Position numbers and translations under genes: made by a program. The notes beneath the pieces are model-generated. The model was not told where the DNA came from. It ran no database searches and saw nothing but the letters and a program-made list of their open reading frames with translations. A stretch of 7,044 bases of DNA from Candidatus Saccharimonadota bacterium (GTDB lineage Bacteria; Patescibacteriota; Saccharimonadia; Saccharimonadales; Saccharimonadaceae), in contig JAGQND010000037.1 of the NCBI GenBank assembly GCA_020428265.1, positions 1 through 7,044 of the forward strand. Direction: 5' to 3'. Shown here piece by piece: positions 6,915-7,044 of this stretch (position 1 is the first letter of the stretch; each line of letters starts with the position of its first letter).

Positions 6915-6930
6915 TATTTCACCTGTAAAT

Positions 6931-6960
6931 TAAATACTCCCCCAGTGTTTCTGGGGGAGT
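6931..6960 (-). terminator. Rho-independent terminator of the upstream gene
   Basis: ACTCCCCCAG (6936-6945) and CTGGGGGAGT (6951-6960) form a perfect 10-bp, GC-rich stem with a 5-nt loop. On the minus strand it is followed by ATTTAATTT, a broken U-rich tail; on the plus strand the following bases are GC-rich. The orientation therefore suits the gene ending at 6970, 9 nt before the stem. It insulates that gene from pyk. Confidence 0.7.
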
Positions 6961-6969
6961 TCGAGCAGC

Positions 6970-7044
6970 CTAGGCCACTCGGTCGGCCACCTGCTTCGCT
7001 AGCTCGTACAGAGCCACGCGCCGCTGGTAGTCCGGTGTGTTGTT
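6970..7044 (-). CDS. C-terminal fragment of an unidentified protein
   Basis: Only the last 24 codons and a TAG stop are in the window. They give a charged, probably helical tail ending ALYELAKQVADRVA, which I cannot assign to a family. Support for coding is indirect: the frame is open from the edge to the stop, the sense is plausible, and a terminator stem begins 9 nt after the stop. The alternative frame that also stays open runs through the hairpin and looks unlike protein. The edge segment 6961-7044 is 54 of 84 bases G+C, and the codons favour GTG, CTG and GCC, unlike the ATA- and CTA-rich genes downstream. Function unknown. Confidence 0.5.
   Translation of the reverse strand, partial: NNTPDYQRRVALYELAKQVADRVA

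Noticed and set aside
1..7044. CRISPR array, tRNA, rRNA, transposase or phage genes
   Set aside because: No regularly spaced repeats, no tRNA-like cloverleaf and no recombinase or phage motif found; nearly all bases are accounted for by the described genes.

Overview
The window reads as part of a small-genome Candidate Phyla Radiation bacterium, most probably Candidatus Saccharibacteria (TM7). This is an inference from gene style: tight same-strand packing, divergent but complete glycolytic enzymes, heavy use of ATA and CTA codons, and an acidic hypothetical protein with a C-terminal membrane anchor. No reading frame contains an internal TGA, and the five visible stop codons are TAA or TAG. 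This argues against the UGA-as-glycine lineages (Gracilibacteria, Absconditabacteria). I cannot confirm the taxonomy without a search.

Every gene lies on the minus strand, so transcription runs from right to left. At the right edge (6970-7044) is the C-terminal tail of an unidentified, GC-rich gene. A perfect 10-bp stem-loop (6936-6960) with a U-rich tail follows it and looks like its terminator. A good extended -10 element follows at once, placed so that the pyruvate kinase mRNA would be nearly leaderless. Then come pyk (5487-6896), pgk (4196-5455), tpiA (3408-4181), a hypothetical tail-anchored protein (2191-3408) and a UvrD/PcrA helicase (1-2172, running off the left edge). Gaps are 31, 14, -1 and 18 nt, and I see no internal promoter or terminator, so these five genes probably form one operon. 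No gene-free stretch exceeds 300 bases.

The three enzymes serve lower glycolysis: TpiA interconverts the triose phosphates, and Pgk and Pyk are its two ATP-producing steps. The GAPDH, mutase and enolase between them are not here. The helicase and the membrane protein have no obvious biochemical link to glycolysis and may simply share the transcript.

The most unusual structure is a GC-rich set of nested inverted repeats (about 1853-1896) inside the helicase gene. It is read in frame and adds about 29 residues between helicase motifs Ia and Ib. It recalls the protein-coding palindromic elements of Rickettsia and may be a dispersed repeat family in this genome.
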